From Chloroflexota bacterium (GTDB lineage: Bacteria; Chloroflexota; Dehalococcoidia; SZUA-161; SpSt-899): DNA of 35,378 nucleotides. Below are positions 7,032 through 16,013 of the stretch, piece after piece. A program made the translations under genes and the position numbers. The notes below the pieces were generated by a model. It had not been told where the DNA came from. It worked only from the letters and a program-made list of their open reading frames with translations, and made no database searches. The stretch spans positions 1-35,378 of the forward strand of contig JABMQN010000193.1 in assembly GCA_013203045.1 (NCBI GenBank). The letters are read 5' to 3'. The stretch's first letter is position 1, and every line of letters begins with the position of its first letter.

Positions 7032-8063
7032 TCAACTCACAGCCGCTTGAGCACTGTTGACCCTCTCAAGTAGTGCATTCATCAATTTAGCAGTTGATAG
7101 TGCCAGGAAGTACCCACTGATCTTGCTACCATTAGTCTCAAACGTCATTTGCACCACGAAGACATTGGCATCCTTATTGGAAAGTGGCCTGAATGCGTTA
7201 TCCAGAATCCTTCCCGCCTTTCCCATGATCAGGTTGGGAGGGGTGGGCATCAACTTCATGTTGGCCGCGTCTGCAAGTGAATTGAGGAAAAAGCCGCCAG
7301 CTATATTCCCCATTTCCTTGAGGGCGGATTCCCCTATTTCATCAAAGCTGGTTGTGCTGCCAAGAATTTGGCCGGTAATCAGGTCTGCTAATCCATAAGC
7401 CACACGTGGTGGATAGAAAAGCAGCATATGTCCGGTAGCATCCCCCATAATGTCCATACTGATTCCAACCAGTTTACCTTCGGGATTTTTCAAAAGATCG
7501 GCTACATTGCTCGCTGCCACGTGTCTGGGCTCAGCTCCGTTGATTCTTACATCACGTCCTACCATGCCGGCAATCCCTGAGATCGCGTTTTGAGTGGCCT
7601 CGGTGATTAAATCAGCTAAAACACATGCTTCCCCTTCACTGAACTCGTCAAGTGAGAGAATTTCTTCACGATTCGACTCATGGTCGGCTAACCCATTTTC
7701 AATAGTATTTTTAAGATATTCCAATTTGCAAGGTTTGGAGAGGTATGCATAGACTCCGGCTGCCTGGGACAATCTTGTCAATTTAAGTTCTGGGTCTGGT
7801 ACCGCGGTCAGGAAAATTATGACCGTATCATCACAAAGCTTCTTCAGGACATACATAAGGTCGAACCCGGACATTCCGGGCATTCGCACATCCGAGACAA
7901 TCGCATCGAAATGCGCTTGTGTGATCTTGAAGAGCGCATCTTCTCCGCTACTGGATTCCTCCACATCGAAACCTTCTTCGGATAAATACTCGCATACCAT
8001 GGTGCGCAGAGCCTCTTCATCATCGATAACCAAAATAGACTTGCCTTGCCAGTTTGTGGACAT
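7032..8063 (-). CDS. Response regulator with C-terminal CheC/CheX-like phosphatase domain
   Basis: The protein has 343 residues. Residues 8-125 form a receiver domain with acidic pocket DDE (14-16), phospho-acceptor Asp near 58 (IVSDVRMPG) and Lys 110 (YLSKP). Residues about 145-340 resemble the CheC/CheX/FliY fold. SALKEMGNIAGGFFLNSLAD has the E-x-x-N pair that dephosphorylates CheY. The first half has a poorer version, LITEATQNAIS, with one extra residue between Glu and Asn, so probably only one site is active. The start follows GAGGAGGG. It lies 33 bp after the REC-PAS kinase and is almost surely its operon partner, possibly acting as a phosphatase on that or another receiver. No flagellar or classical chemotaxis gene is in the window. 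Confidence 0.88.
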   Translation of the reverse strand: MSTNWQGKSILVIDDEEALRTMVCEYLSEEGFDVEESSSGEDALFKITQAHFDAIVSDVRMPGMSGFDLMYVLKKLCDDTVIIFLTAVPDPELKLTRLSQAAGVYAYLSKPCKLEYLKNTIENGLADHESNREEILSLDEFSEGEACVLADLITEATQNAISGIAGMVGRDVRINGAEPRHVAASNVADLLKNPEGKLVGISMDIMGDATGHMLLFYPPRVAYGLADLITGQILGSTTSFDEIGESALKEMGNIAGGFFLNSLADAANMKLMPTPPNLIMGKAGRILDNAFRPLSNKDANVFVVQMTFETNGSKISGYFLALSTAKLMNALLERVNSAQAAVS

Positions 8064-8096
8064 TTTCCCTCCTCTTTCGATAAAAACAAAAGTCCC

Positions 8097-10571
8097 TTAT
8101 GTCGTACAGGTCATCTTTTCATGGACAACTGGTAATTCTACAGTGAAAGTTGATCCTTCCTCTTCCTTACTCTCAACCTGTATTGTTCCTCCGTGCTGGT
8201 CAATAATGCCATAACAAATACTGAGTCCCAGTCCAGTTCCTTTGCCAACTCCTTTTGTAGTGAAGAAAGGTTCAAATATTCTTTCCTTTATTTTTTCAGG
8301 AATACCGGGTCCATCATCGGCGATCGTTATTTGGATTGTTTCATTGTTTTCCTGTGTTCGAACAATAAGGTTACCTTTGCCATGAGCTTCATGCATAGCT
8401 TGTCCTGCATTCCCTATCAGATTCAGGAATACATGTTGCATTTGATTGAAATCAACCATAGTGTTGGGTATGTTCGAATCGAGTTCTGTTACCACTTCGA
8501 TGTTGTCCCGCATCAATTCATAAGATAAAAGTTCTATTGTGCTATGAATAGCATTATTCATAGATACATAGCTTCTATTTGATTCATGCTTGCGGGCAAA
8601 GGAGAGGAGATTATCCACAATTGAAACAGCGCGCTGAGCATGATTGCTGACGATCTGAACATGCTTCTTTGATTTCTCATCATCGATTTTCGCATCGAGA
8701 ATTTCTGCGGCCATTGAAATCGCAGCGAGAGGATTCTTAAGCTCATGTGATATTCCGGATATAAGTTCACCAACTGCAGCTAGCTTGGCGGACTGCAATA
8801 GCTGTTCCTGGCTGGAATTCAGATCATCCAATGCTACTTGGAGTTTGTAATTTGATTCAATTATTTTCTCTTCTGCCAGTTTACGCTCGGAAATCTCAGT
8901 ACGAAGCAAATTGTTGACCTTCTTGAGTTCAGCGGTGCGCGCCTCAACTTTTTCCTCTAAATGCTGGTTAGCTTCTCGGAGTTCTTCCTCAGCCGCACGT
9001 AACTCTTCGTTCTTCTGGGATATCTCGGCCTCTGTCCGTTTGCGTTCGGTAATATCACGAATAATTCCCACTGCATGCCATTCGTTCTCTAGTTGTAGAG
9101 CAGACATGGAAAGCTCTACAGGGGATTCCTCCCCGTTTTTTTTGATTGCGGCTAACTCTATTGTTTTTCCGATCGCGTTTCCTTTGCCTGTTTTTTGGAA
9201 CGAGAGAAAGCCTGCTTGGGAATCTTCGTGAAATCTTTCCGGTGCTAAAAATCTATGTAACTTCTGTCCTATTGCCTCCGATTGTGTGTATCCAAAAATA
9301 CTAGTGGCCGCATGATTCCACAGAGAAATTCTTCCGTCATTATCAATCATGATGATTGCATCATTGGCTGACGATGCAATGACTCTGAATTTCTCCTCAC
9401 TTTCGCGTAGTTCTTCCTCTGCTTGTTTGCGTTCCGTGATGTTCAGGACTATTCCCCTCAATCCAATCGGTGTCCCATCATGTAGGATAGGGCTGGAATA
9501 CAACAGGGCAGGAAATGTAGTGCCGTCTTTGCGGAGAATGGTGTATTCATGATCGGTAAATTCAGTGCCTTCTAATCGCTTTGCTATATTCCCTACAGCA
9601 CGTTCTCTATCTTCAGGAACGAACATTTGAATGGCATTCATACCGCTCTCAAAATCATCATGAGTGTAACCAGTCGATTCGAAAGCATAGTTGTTGATGA
9701 ATGTTAAGTTTCCCGCTAAATCAAGCTCGAAAACCGATTGTGGTAGCAGATTGGCCATTTCTTTGAACCGTTCTTCGCTTTCGCGCAGATCCTGCACCAT
9801 GCTTTTGGCCTCGGTGATGTCATGGAACACTCTATAAAACTTTCCATTGTCCATACGTATTGTTCGTATAGTAACAGTCTTGGTGCTATTATCACCGCAA
9901 ACCACATCGAATTCTCTTTTTACTAACTCAATCGTGTCGTTGCCGATACTATTTTCATCACTTTTCCAAGAGGACATTACCTCCCTGCGATATTCGGTAT
10001 CAGGAAAAGCAAATTCAAACCATTCTTGAGCTGTTGGTATATCGTCGATGGTGTAACCAAAGAGTTTGCTGAATTGGGGATTAAGGTATTCGGTTTTCCC
10101 ATCTGGAGAAAGGATAAAAATTGGGAATGGGGAGAATTCCTCTATCTGTTGAAACTGTCTCTGGCTTTCATGCAGTGCAAGCTCTGTACACCGGAATTCT
10201 GCATGCATTTTTACTCTGGAAACCAGTTCATTGTTTTCAATTGGTTTCACCAGGTAGTCATTAGCGCCCGCTGAGAAAGCTGAGGCCTTATCTTCGATAT
10301 TGGCCATCGCAGTCAACATGATTACTTTCAAGGTGTCAGATGCCTGGTTCCGTCTGATACGGTGCAGGACCTCGAATCCGTTAATTCCGGGCATCATTAT
10401 ATCTAAGAGTATTACATCAAATTGTGATTCGTTGTTTTCCAGCATTATCAGCGCATCATCGCCAGACGCCGCTTCAAATACTTCGAAATCTTCCTTTTCG
10501 AGGATTCTTCTGGTTAGTTGTCGTATAGATACTTCGTCGTCTACTATTAAAACTTTGGTATTCTTATCCAT
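8097..10571 (-). CDS. Hybrid sensor: receiver - three PAS - histidine kinase
   Basis: The ORF track starts at TTG 10592, but the ATG at 10571 (MDKNTKVLIVDDE) has GAAGGT just upstream and is preferred. That gives about 824 residues. In order there are an N-terminal receiver with Asp near 57 and Lys near 109, three PAS domains each ending in a PAC block with 'DITE', and a coiled coil ('EELRAAEEELREANQHLEEK'). These are followed by a HisKA dimerisation helix with GELISGISHELKNPLAAI and an HATPase domain with NLIGNAGQAM, DDGPGIPEKI and GKGTGLGLSI. There is no transmembrane segment, so it senses inside the cell or responds to phosphorylation of its own receiver. It is cotranscribed with the receiver-CheC gene downstream. 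The signal cannot be named. Confidence 0.93.
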   Translation of the reverse strand: MDKNTKVLIVDDEVSIRQLTRRILEKEDFEVFEAASGDDALIMLENNESQFDVILLDIMMPGINGFEVLHRIRRNQASDTLKVIMLTAMANIEDKASAFSAGANDYLVKPIENNELVSRVKMHAEFRCTELALHESQRQFQQIEEFSPFPIFILSPDGKTEYLNPQFSKLFGYTIDDIPTAQEWFEFAFPDTEYRREVMSSWKSDENSIGNDTIELVKREFDVVCGDNSTKTVTIRTIRMDNGKFYRVFHDITEAKSMVQDLRESEERFKEMANLLPQSVFELDLAGNLTFINNYAFESTGYTHDDFESGMNAIQMFVPEDRERAVGNIAKRLEGTEFTDHEYTILRKDGTTFPALLYSSPILHDGTPIGLRGIVLNITERKQAEEELRESEEKFRVIASSANDAIIMIDNDGRISLWNHAATSIFGYTQSEAIGQKLHRFLAPERFHEDSQAGFLSFQKTGKGNAIGKTIELAAIKKNGEESPVELSMSALQLENEWHAVGIIRDITERKRTEAEISQKNEELRAAEEELREANQHLEEKVEARTAELKKVNNLLRTEISERKLAEEKIIESNYKLQVALDDLNSSQEQLLQSAKLAAVGELISGISHELKNPLAAISMAAEILDAKIDDEKSKKHVQIVSNHAQRAVSIVDNLLSFARKHESNRSYVSMNNAIHSTIELLSYELMRDNIEVVTELDSNIPNTMVDFNQMQHVFLNLIGNAGQAMHEAHGKGNLIVRTQENNETIQITIADDGPGIPEKIKERIFEPFFTTKGVGKGTGLGLSICYGIIDQHGGTIQVESKEEEGSTFTVELPVVHEKMTCTT

Positions 10572-10656
10572 TGGGTGACCTTCAAAAATCAAAGCTATTC
10601 AGATTAGATCGACCTTCATAATGCTCGCTCTAATAGCAACCTTCCGAATTGGTATT

Positions 10657-10709
10657 GGTAGACACCATAAATCAGTGTCTGCCAGACAGACATAGCCCGC
10701 TAGTCTACC
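10657..10709 (-). promoter_or_regulatory. Inverted repeats with alternative pairing in the kinase leader
   Basis: In the 365-bp gap before the kinase, GGTAGACAC (10657-10665) and GTGTCTGCC (10675-10683) form a 9-bp stem with one G-U and a 9-base loop. The same GGTAGAC can instead pair with GTCTACC at 10703-10709, so the two folds exclude each other. There is no T-run, so this is not a plain terminator. It could be an RNA switch or a protein-binding site. No known riboswitch class is recognised. Confidence 0.35.
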
Positions 10710-10798
10710 ATAGCGTATCAATATTTATTTCCTGCTGAAAACATGGTTAACCCCCAACTTGTTTGGGAGCTATCACGCAATGATGATTAAAATCTGTT

Positions 10799-10828
10799 TT
10801 GACGATGAATAGAATGGTATGATAGATT
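10799..10828 (+). promoter_or_regulatory. Candidate promoter for the aminotransferase gene
   Basis: TTGACG (10799-10804) and TAGATT (10823-10828) are 18 bases apart, the same spacing as two better promoters in the window. The -10 box matches consensus at only four of six positions. Confidence 0.4.
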
Positions 10829-10936
10829 GCGAAATATCTGTGAGTGGGTTGCCAGTGAGGTTTTGGAACTGATTTGAGACTTTAAAACTGTAGCTGGTTT
10901 TCAGTTATGCCAGCGCATGTGAAAGGATCACATACA

Positions 10937-12071
10937 ATGATTGCCAAACAGATAAGTGAAATCACCCCGTTCCTTGTTATGGACGTGCTCGAACGGGCGC
11001 GTGCCATGGAACGTGAAGGTGCTCATGTAATGCACCTGGAAGTAGGTGAACCTGATTTTGCCGTTCCGCAATGTGTAAAAGAAGCAGCCTGCAGAGCTAT
11101 TGAAGAGGGCCATACCAATTATACTCATAGCCTTGGCAATTTCGATTTGAGAGAATCTATCTGCAGGCACTACTTCGATGCGTACAATGTAAAGGTTTTC
11201 CCTGATCAAGTGGTGATTACTTCAGGTACTTCACCTGCCATGCTGCTTATTTTTGCAGCGCTCATTGACAAAGGTGATCAGGTGATTATCTCCAATCCTC
11301 ATTATGCATGCTATCCTAATTTCATCCGATTTATGCAGGGAACTCCGGTTATGGTGCCTGTTTATGAAGAAGACGGGTTTCAGTACCGGACCGAGGAAAT
11401 CGGGCGAAAGATTACCACTGGCACCAAAGCGATTATTATCAACTCACCATCAAACCCAACAGGCAACTTGCTATCCGAAAACAGGATGAGGGAGATTGCT
11501 GAATTGGCACCATATGTCATTTCAGATGAGATTTATCACGGGCTTGTCTATGAAGGAAAAGAGCACTCTATTTTGGAGTTCACTGACCATGCATTCGTGT
11601 TAAACGGTTTTTCAAAATTATATGCCATGACCGGACTTCGACTTGGGTACATTATTGCGCCGGAGCCGTTCATTAGACCAATTCAGATACTTCAGCAGAA
11701 CTTCCTCATTTCTGCTAATTCTGTGGTTCAAATTGCGGAAATAGCAGCACTTGAAGAAGCCGGTGAGGACGTGCGACGCATGAGAGGTGTCTATGATCAG
11801 CGAAGACGATACATGACGCCTCAGAGAAATTGGGTTTGGGATTACAGTTGAACCTACTGGAGCGTTTTACGTGTTCGCAAACGCAAGGCACCTGTCAAAC
11901 GATTCGTACAAACTTGCTTTTGATATTTTGGAGAAATGTCATGTAGGGGTGACTCCCGGCATTGACTTTGGGGCCAATGGAGAGGGGTACCTCAGGTTCT
12001 CATATGCAAACTCGATGGAGAATATCACCGAAGGCCTGAACAGGATAGAATCCTTTGTCAATAACCCGTGA
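10937..12071 (+). pseudogene. Class I/II PLP aminotransferase with a frameshift
   Basis: The track shows two ORFs, 10907-11851 and 11871-12071, that are parts of one aspartate-aminotransferase-fold gene. ATG 10937 has AAAGGA nine bases upstream and is the likely start. The 5' part has VGEPDF, the cofactor-site motifs NSPSNPTGN and SDEIYHGLVYEG, and GFSKLYAMTGLRLGY with the Schiff-base Lys. Near 11816 the frame is lost. The expected sequence RLREIGFGITVEPTGAFYVF is read perfectly one frame over, joining the second ORF with its GIDFGANGEGYLRFSYA end. A single extra base, or loss of two, after 'RRRYM' explains this. It is either a real recent pseudogene or an assembly error. The intact protein would be about 380 residues, with amino-donor specificity unknown. 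Confidence 0.85.
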
Positions 12072-12122
12072 AATAAACCATCTTCGTTTCTATTGTGTCA
12101 GTGTGGTGGGAACACGTTTAAG

Positions 12123-12152
12123 CCGCGATTAGCAACTATATGAGTCTCGCGG
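12123..12152. terminator. CCGCGA/TCGCGG hairpin upstream of tRNA-Sec
   Basis: A perfect 6-bp inverted repeat flanks an 18-base loop, between the end of the aminotransferase gene and the tRNA. There is no T-run directly after it. It may help end the upstream transcript or bind a protein. Confidence 0.3.
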
Positions 12153-12159
12153 CATATGT

Positions 12160-12165
12160 TATACT
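12160..12165 (+). promoter_or_regulatory. -10 box of tRNA-Sec
   Basis: TATACT lies six bases before the first tRNA base, so transcription would begin at or beside the mature 5' end. The -35 region is poor. Confidence 0.4.
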
Positions 12166-12171
12166 GTCTGT

Positions 12172-12267
12172 GGGAGCGAATGTCCTGCGGTCAGGGTCGC
12201 GGTCTTCAAAACCGTTGGTGGGTATCCTTCGATGCTTATGGTGGTTCGACTCCCCTCGCTCCCGCCA
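12172..12267 (+). tRNA. selC: tRNA-Sec (anticodon UCA)
   Basis: The acceptor arms GGGAGCGA and TCGCTCCC give the long 8-bp stem special to tRNA-Sec. They are followed by discriminator G and an encoded CCA. The anticodon arm CGGT-CTTCAAA-ACCG presents TCA and reads UGA. A very long variable arm lies between it and the T arm TTCGACT. The D arm TCCTG-CGGT-CAGGG resembles E. coli selC. The T stem GTGG/CCCC has one U-C mismatch. With SelA, SelB and SelD elsewhere in the genome this would insert selenocysteine. No selenoprotein gene or other sel gene is recognised in the window. Confidence 0.95.
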
Positions 12268-12278
12268 TCATTCCACTT

Positions 12279-15200
12279 TCATCGGAATTCCTCAGGTATC
12301 AGGTCTCCTATCTTGGTAGTCGCTGCACTCATTACTGTATCGGCTGAGCCATAATATACGATTATTTCATCTTCGGCATTGAGGGAGAAAATGCGGTCTG
12401 TTAGCGGAAGGGCCCCGCATGTGAAAACGACGTTTGGCACCCAGGAAGTATCGTCTTTCCCAAGTTCCCATAAGGCCTCTGGTTCCAAGATGAAATTGGG
12501 TGAACGGTATTTCAATTTGGAAGGATCGGCCAGATCGAGCAACATGATCCCCAGTCGATAAACATGATCGTAATCAACGCCGTGGGTTATTAATAGCCAA
12601 CCGAATTTCGTTTTGATGGGTTGGGCTCCGGCCCCGATTTTTCTTCCATCCCACATCATTCCGGTAGTTGTTCCTGCCAGTATCTTATGCTCTCTGCGGG
12701 GCCACGGACAGCGAAGGTGGGGCGAGAAGGTTATCCACATGTGAGGATCGACCCTATGAAGCATGGCATGCTTTCCATTAAAAGTTTCAGGGAATAATGT
12801 AGCGTCTTTGTCATCGAATCCGGGAAAAACAAGGCCATGTCTGCGCCAGGCTCGCCAGCGATTTTGGAGGAACTCCTTTACACCGATAGAAGCCAACGCA
12901 ATCTGTGCGACGAGGCCATCGTATGCGGTGTAAGCCATATAAATACGATCGCCGATCAGTGTCAGGCGGGGATCTTCGCACCCCATTTTTTCGCTCGCAT
13001 GATTGGGTGAGAAAATCGGAGTATCCAGTCTTTCAGTGAAATTGAATCCGTCTTCACTGATTGCCATTCCCAGACGGGATACTTCGTCTTCGCCAAAAGC
13101 CCGATACACTAAATGCACTTTTCCATTCAGCCTTATACAAGCTGAGTTGAGAACATACTTTGATTCCCATGAGTGCTCTTTGATGGGTTCAAGAATGGGA
13201 TTGCCATCGAAGCGAATCAGGTTCTTTGCTGGTGGGTATTCGGGCGAGACGATCGTAGACTCCATTGAGACTACTTTCTCGGCGCCTTTCTCTTCTCCCA
13301 ACAGTATCGGGGCCAGGTTTTCAGATTCCCTGCCTTGCTCGATGAGCTCGATAACCTTCTCTTCGACCTCTTCTTCAGTTCCGCCTATTGCCTTGTAATA
13401 CTCGACAAGGAATTCCCTCGATGACCAGTCCCTCTCAACATGCAAAGAAAGCGGCGGAGGCGAAGCCCTGCCTCCTTTGAAGCTGTAGCTTGCCCAAGAC
13501 CAGGCGGAACAAGTTACGAATTTACCATCGGGGAGAGCCAGTGCCAAGTGATAACATTCGGACAGGTCTTTGAGATGTTTGAACCGGGTAAAGCGCTCTC
13601 GATCACCTGTAGCTTCTTCTTTATCGATTCTCTCGACCATCTCTCTGACTCGCTCAACCAGGATACGCTGATGACCATCTTCGAAGATAAAATGAGCTGA
13701 TAGTGGCTCTTTTCCCCAGTGTCCTCTAATCGAGTCCATCACCTTGCGGCCGAAGTCCTTTCTTTCGGCAGCGAATCTTTTCCATAAATTGCCGAATCTC
13801 TCCGCTTCAACGATGTTCTTCCCGATGGTTGTAAGGTATCTTAGTTTGGGAAACTCGCCTCCCATACCTTTGTGAATATTGCTTACAACAATCCTGGAAG
13901 TTAACCTGTCAAGAGCGGACGAATCCTTCAATTCCACCAATGATGGGAAGTCCTCGTGAGTTACTACTAATGGCTTTATTTTTGATGGTGTGAAATGTTC
14001 TGGACGGATATTGTCTGCCAGCAGGTCCCACAGTCCACGGGTGTATTCACGTTCTTCAGACCAGGTGGCCAATGCCATAATATCGAGAGGGTCATAGTCC
14101 TCTAATAGCTGATCAAGGTACGAGTATCCAAGTTTGGTCAAGAGGCTAATAGGGGTATGCTGCGCCAAAAACCTTGATGCCATCTCGGGTATCAAAGAGA
14201 ACCCGTCCCCGTGTGGAAAGTTCTCAATAATGATATTGACCATCTCTTGTGTGCCCTCGACTGTTGTTAAGTCGATGCCTGGTAGTATCTCGCTCTCTAC
14301 TGAATGTAAAAAGTCTTTTATGGCTAGAGAGACTTCCAAAGAGCTGGCGTCTTTTGGGACTTTCAGATGTTCGTATACAAAGTGCTCAAATTCCGCTTTT
14401 TGTTTCATGAAAACAGAATCGTATATGTCATTGGCACGGACTATCTTGCCATCTGGCGTTGTTATTTCTGAAGGAACTATCAGCGGTACACCAGGTATGA
14501 ACTCACGGTAGGTGATCTGTGGGATAGGTGGCATAAGAGCCTCTTCGGAGATTTCCCAACTTGCTACGAACCCCGGTTTTTGACGAAGAAATTCAGTGGT
14601 AATGTCTTCAATTCTACGATCAGCTTCCAGGGATACCAGGTGGTCTCTGTCTTCGGTTGGGAGGTGCTCCAATTTGTCCTTCATTCGTTGCATATCCAGG
14701 GTGAACCCTGCCACCAAGGCATTAAACAGAGGAATAAGGGAATCGAGTAAATCACCCTTGGCAAAGTCTTTGCCGAAAGCATAGGCCAGCAAAAGGTGGT
14801 AGATGATATGAGACCACAGCTCGGGGGAGACGGTAAAATGTTCAATCCTGGTAGAGGCTAGTTCTTCCAATTCCAGATAGGTTTCGTTTGGAAGAACCCT
14901 TTTATAAAGCAAATGGAATTTGTTGAAGCCTTGTACGTATCGTTCTATTGCTTGTTGGGGACTCCTCTCCACTTCGTCCGGTTGATCTATTCTTTTAGCT
15001 CCATAGGTAGGCAATGGACTCAAGAGTGGTAGATCACGGATTTTGTCTATTTCTTCCCACCATCCTCTGTCGTCTACAATTTGAGCAAACAGGGCACTGG
15101 CTGTTTGCCGTAGAACCAACTCACTTTTTGGTATTGATGGTTTGTGGATCTTTATCCCCAGGTTGACTTCGCAAATGGTGGCACTGTTAGTGATGGCTAC

Positions 15201-15956
15201 GTTTGCTAGCCAATTGTCAATTCCATATCCGCCAATATAGCTATTCCATAAATTTCTGGGATATCTGAACTGACTTCGGAGTATCTGGTGAGAGATTCCC
15301 CACTGTCCCCCTATAAGCCGGTGTATGGGACAGTTGTATATAGCTGTAAGCAAAGGATAGGCAACAAAGGTAGAGATAGGGGCCTCGAGGTAATGACGAT
15401 TGAATAGGGAAATGACCATATCCGCTTGACCTGTTCTAATTGGCTCAAGGAGGAGGTAAATCCAGTCTGGGGCTAGTCCTTCAATTCGACCATCTGATTT
15501 GCGGCTTTTCAAGTCAGCTTCCAGAATTACATGATCTGCACCAAGACTCTGAGCTATTTCGATAATGGCTCGTACACCCCAACCTTTCCCGTTAAGTAGT
15601 TCATCATCGAGTAAAAAAGCTATGTGGTCTATCTTCTTGTCGTGGGGGAGATTGTTGATTATCTCGAGTGCGTTACCTCCAGCTACGGATCCAGCAGTTA
15701 CGATGACGGATTTTTGATTTGGATAATACTTTTTCAAGCCTTTTCGTGCTGTGTTTATGACATGTGCTATGGTATCAGTTTCATTATAGAAGGGGATTCC
15801 GATAACGATATCTGCTTCTCTTATGTGTCGTGCTTGCTCTAGGGGCCCCTGCATGATTTGTATATAGCGCTCCTCTATCTTTTCAAAAGGATGTACTTGT
15901 GTTTTTGATTTGTGGTTAATGATGGAAGGCGCGCGATTAGCAGGGGAATTCTTCAT
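12279..15956 (-). CDS. Fusion of GT-A glycosyltransferase and GH130-like domain
   Basis: The protein has 1225 residues and starts at ATG after GAAGGAGACC. Residues about 45-290 form a GT-A nucleotide-sugar transferase. They carry IVIGIPFYNETDTI, GKGWGVRAIIEIA and an EAD motif in place of DxD (VILEADLKSR), then LAPDWIYLLLEPI. This recalls the glucosyl-/mannosyl-glycerate synthase groups. Residues about 300-900 are mostly helical and not recognised. Residues about 912-1225 are a five-bladed GH130 domain, with FDGNPILEP, YRAFGEDEVSRLGMAISEDG, the GCEDPRLT active-site block and the closing VYYGSADTVMSAAT. GH130 enzymes phosphorolyse or hydrolyse beta-mannosides. One polypeptide that could both make and break a glycosidic bond is unusual. 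It follows the GT4 gene in one operon. The substrate is unknown. Confidence 0.88.
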   Translation of the reverse strand: MKNSPANRAPSIINHKSKTQVHPFEKIEERYIQIMQGPLEQARHIREADIVIGIPFYNETDTIAHVINTARKGLKKYYPNQKSVIVTAGSVAGGNALEIINNLPHDKKIDHIAFLLDDELLNGKGWGVRAIIEIAQSLGADHVILEADLKSRKSDGRIEGLAPDWIYLLLEPIRTGQADMVISLFNRHYLEAPISTFVAYPLLTAIYNCPIHRLIGGQWGISHQILRSQFRYPRNLWNSYIGGYGIDNWLANVAITNSATICEVNLGIKIHKPSIPKSELVLRQTASALFAQIVDDRGWWEEIDKIRDLPLLSPLPTYGAKRIDQPDEVERSPQQAIERYVQGFNKFHLLYKRVLPNETYLELEELASTRIEHFTVSPELWSHIIYHLLLAYAFGKDFAKGDLLDSLIPLFNALVAGFTLDMQRMKDKLEHLPTEDRDHLVSLEADRRIEDITTEFLRQKPGFVASWEISEEALMPPIPQITYREFIPGVPLIVPSEITTPDGKIVRANDIYDSVFMKQKAEFEHFVYEHLKVPKDASSLEVSLAIKDFLHSVESEILPGIDLTTVEGTQEMVNIIIENFPHGDGFSLIPEMASRFLAQHTPISLLTKLGYSYLDQLLEDYDPLDIMALATWSEEREYTRGLWDLLADNIRPEHFTPSKIKPLVVTHEDFPSLVELKDSSALDRLTSRIVVSNIHKGMGGEFPKLRYLTTIGKNIVEAERFGNLWKRFAAERKDFGRKVMDSIRGHWGKEPLSAHFIFEDGHQRILVERVREMVERIDKEEATGDRERFTRFKHLKDLSECYHLALALPDGKFVTCSAWSWASYSFKGGRASPPPLSLHVERDWSSREFLVEYYKAIGGTEEEVEEKVIELIEQGRESENLAPILLGEEKGAEKVVSMESTIVSPEYPPAKNLIRFDGNPILEPIKEHSWESKYVLNSACIRLNGKVHLVYRAFGEDEVSRLGMAISEDGFNFTERLDTPIFSPNHASEKMGCEDPRLTLIGDRIYMAYTAYDGLVAQIALASIGVKEFLQNRWRAWRRHGLVFPGFDDKDATLFPETFNGKHAMLHRVDPHMWITFSPHLRCPWPRREHKILAGTTTGMMWDGRKIGAGAQPIKTKFGWLLITHGVDYDHVYRLGIMLLDLADPSKLKYRSPNFILEPEALWELGKDDTSWVPNVVFTCGALPLTDRIFSLNAEDEIIVYYGSADTVMSAATTKIGDLIPEEFR

Positions 15957-16013
15957 TAACGGTCTCCTTCAAACGGATGTTACGGAAAAAACAACGATGA
16001 AAAGTCAAGTATA

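Noticed and set aside
11849-11851. TGA at the end of the first aminotransferase ORF as a selenocysteine codon, given the tRNA-Sec just downstream
   Set aside because: The family sequence around this point is read in a different frame, where no stop occurs. A frameshift explains the break and selenocysteine insertion does not.
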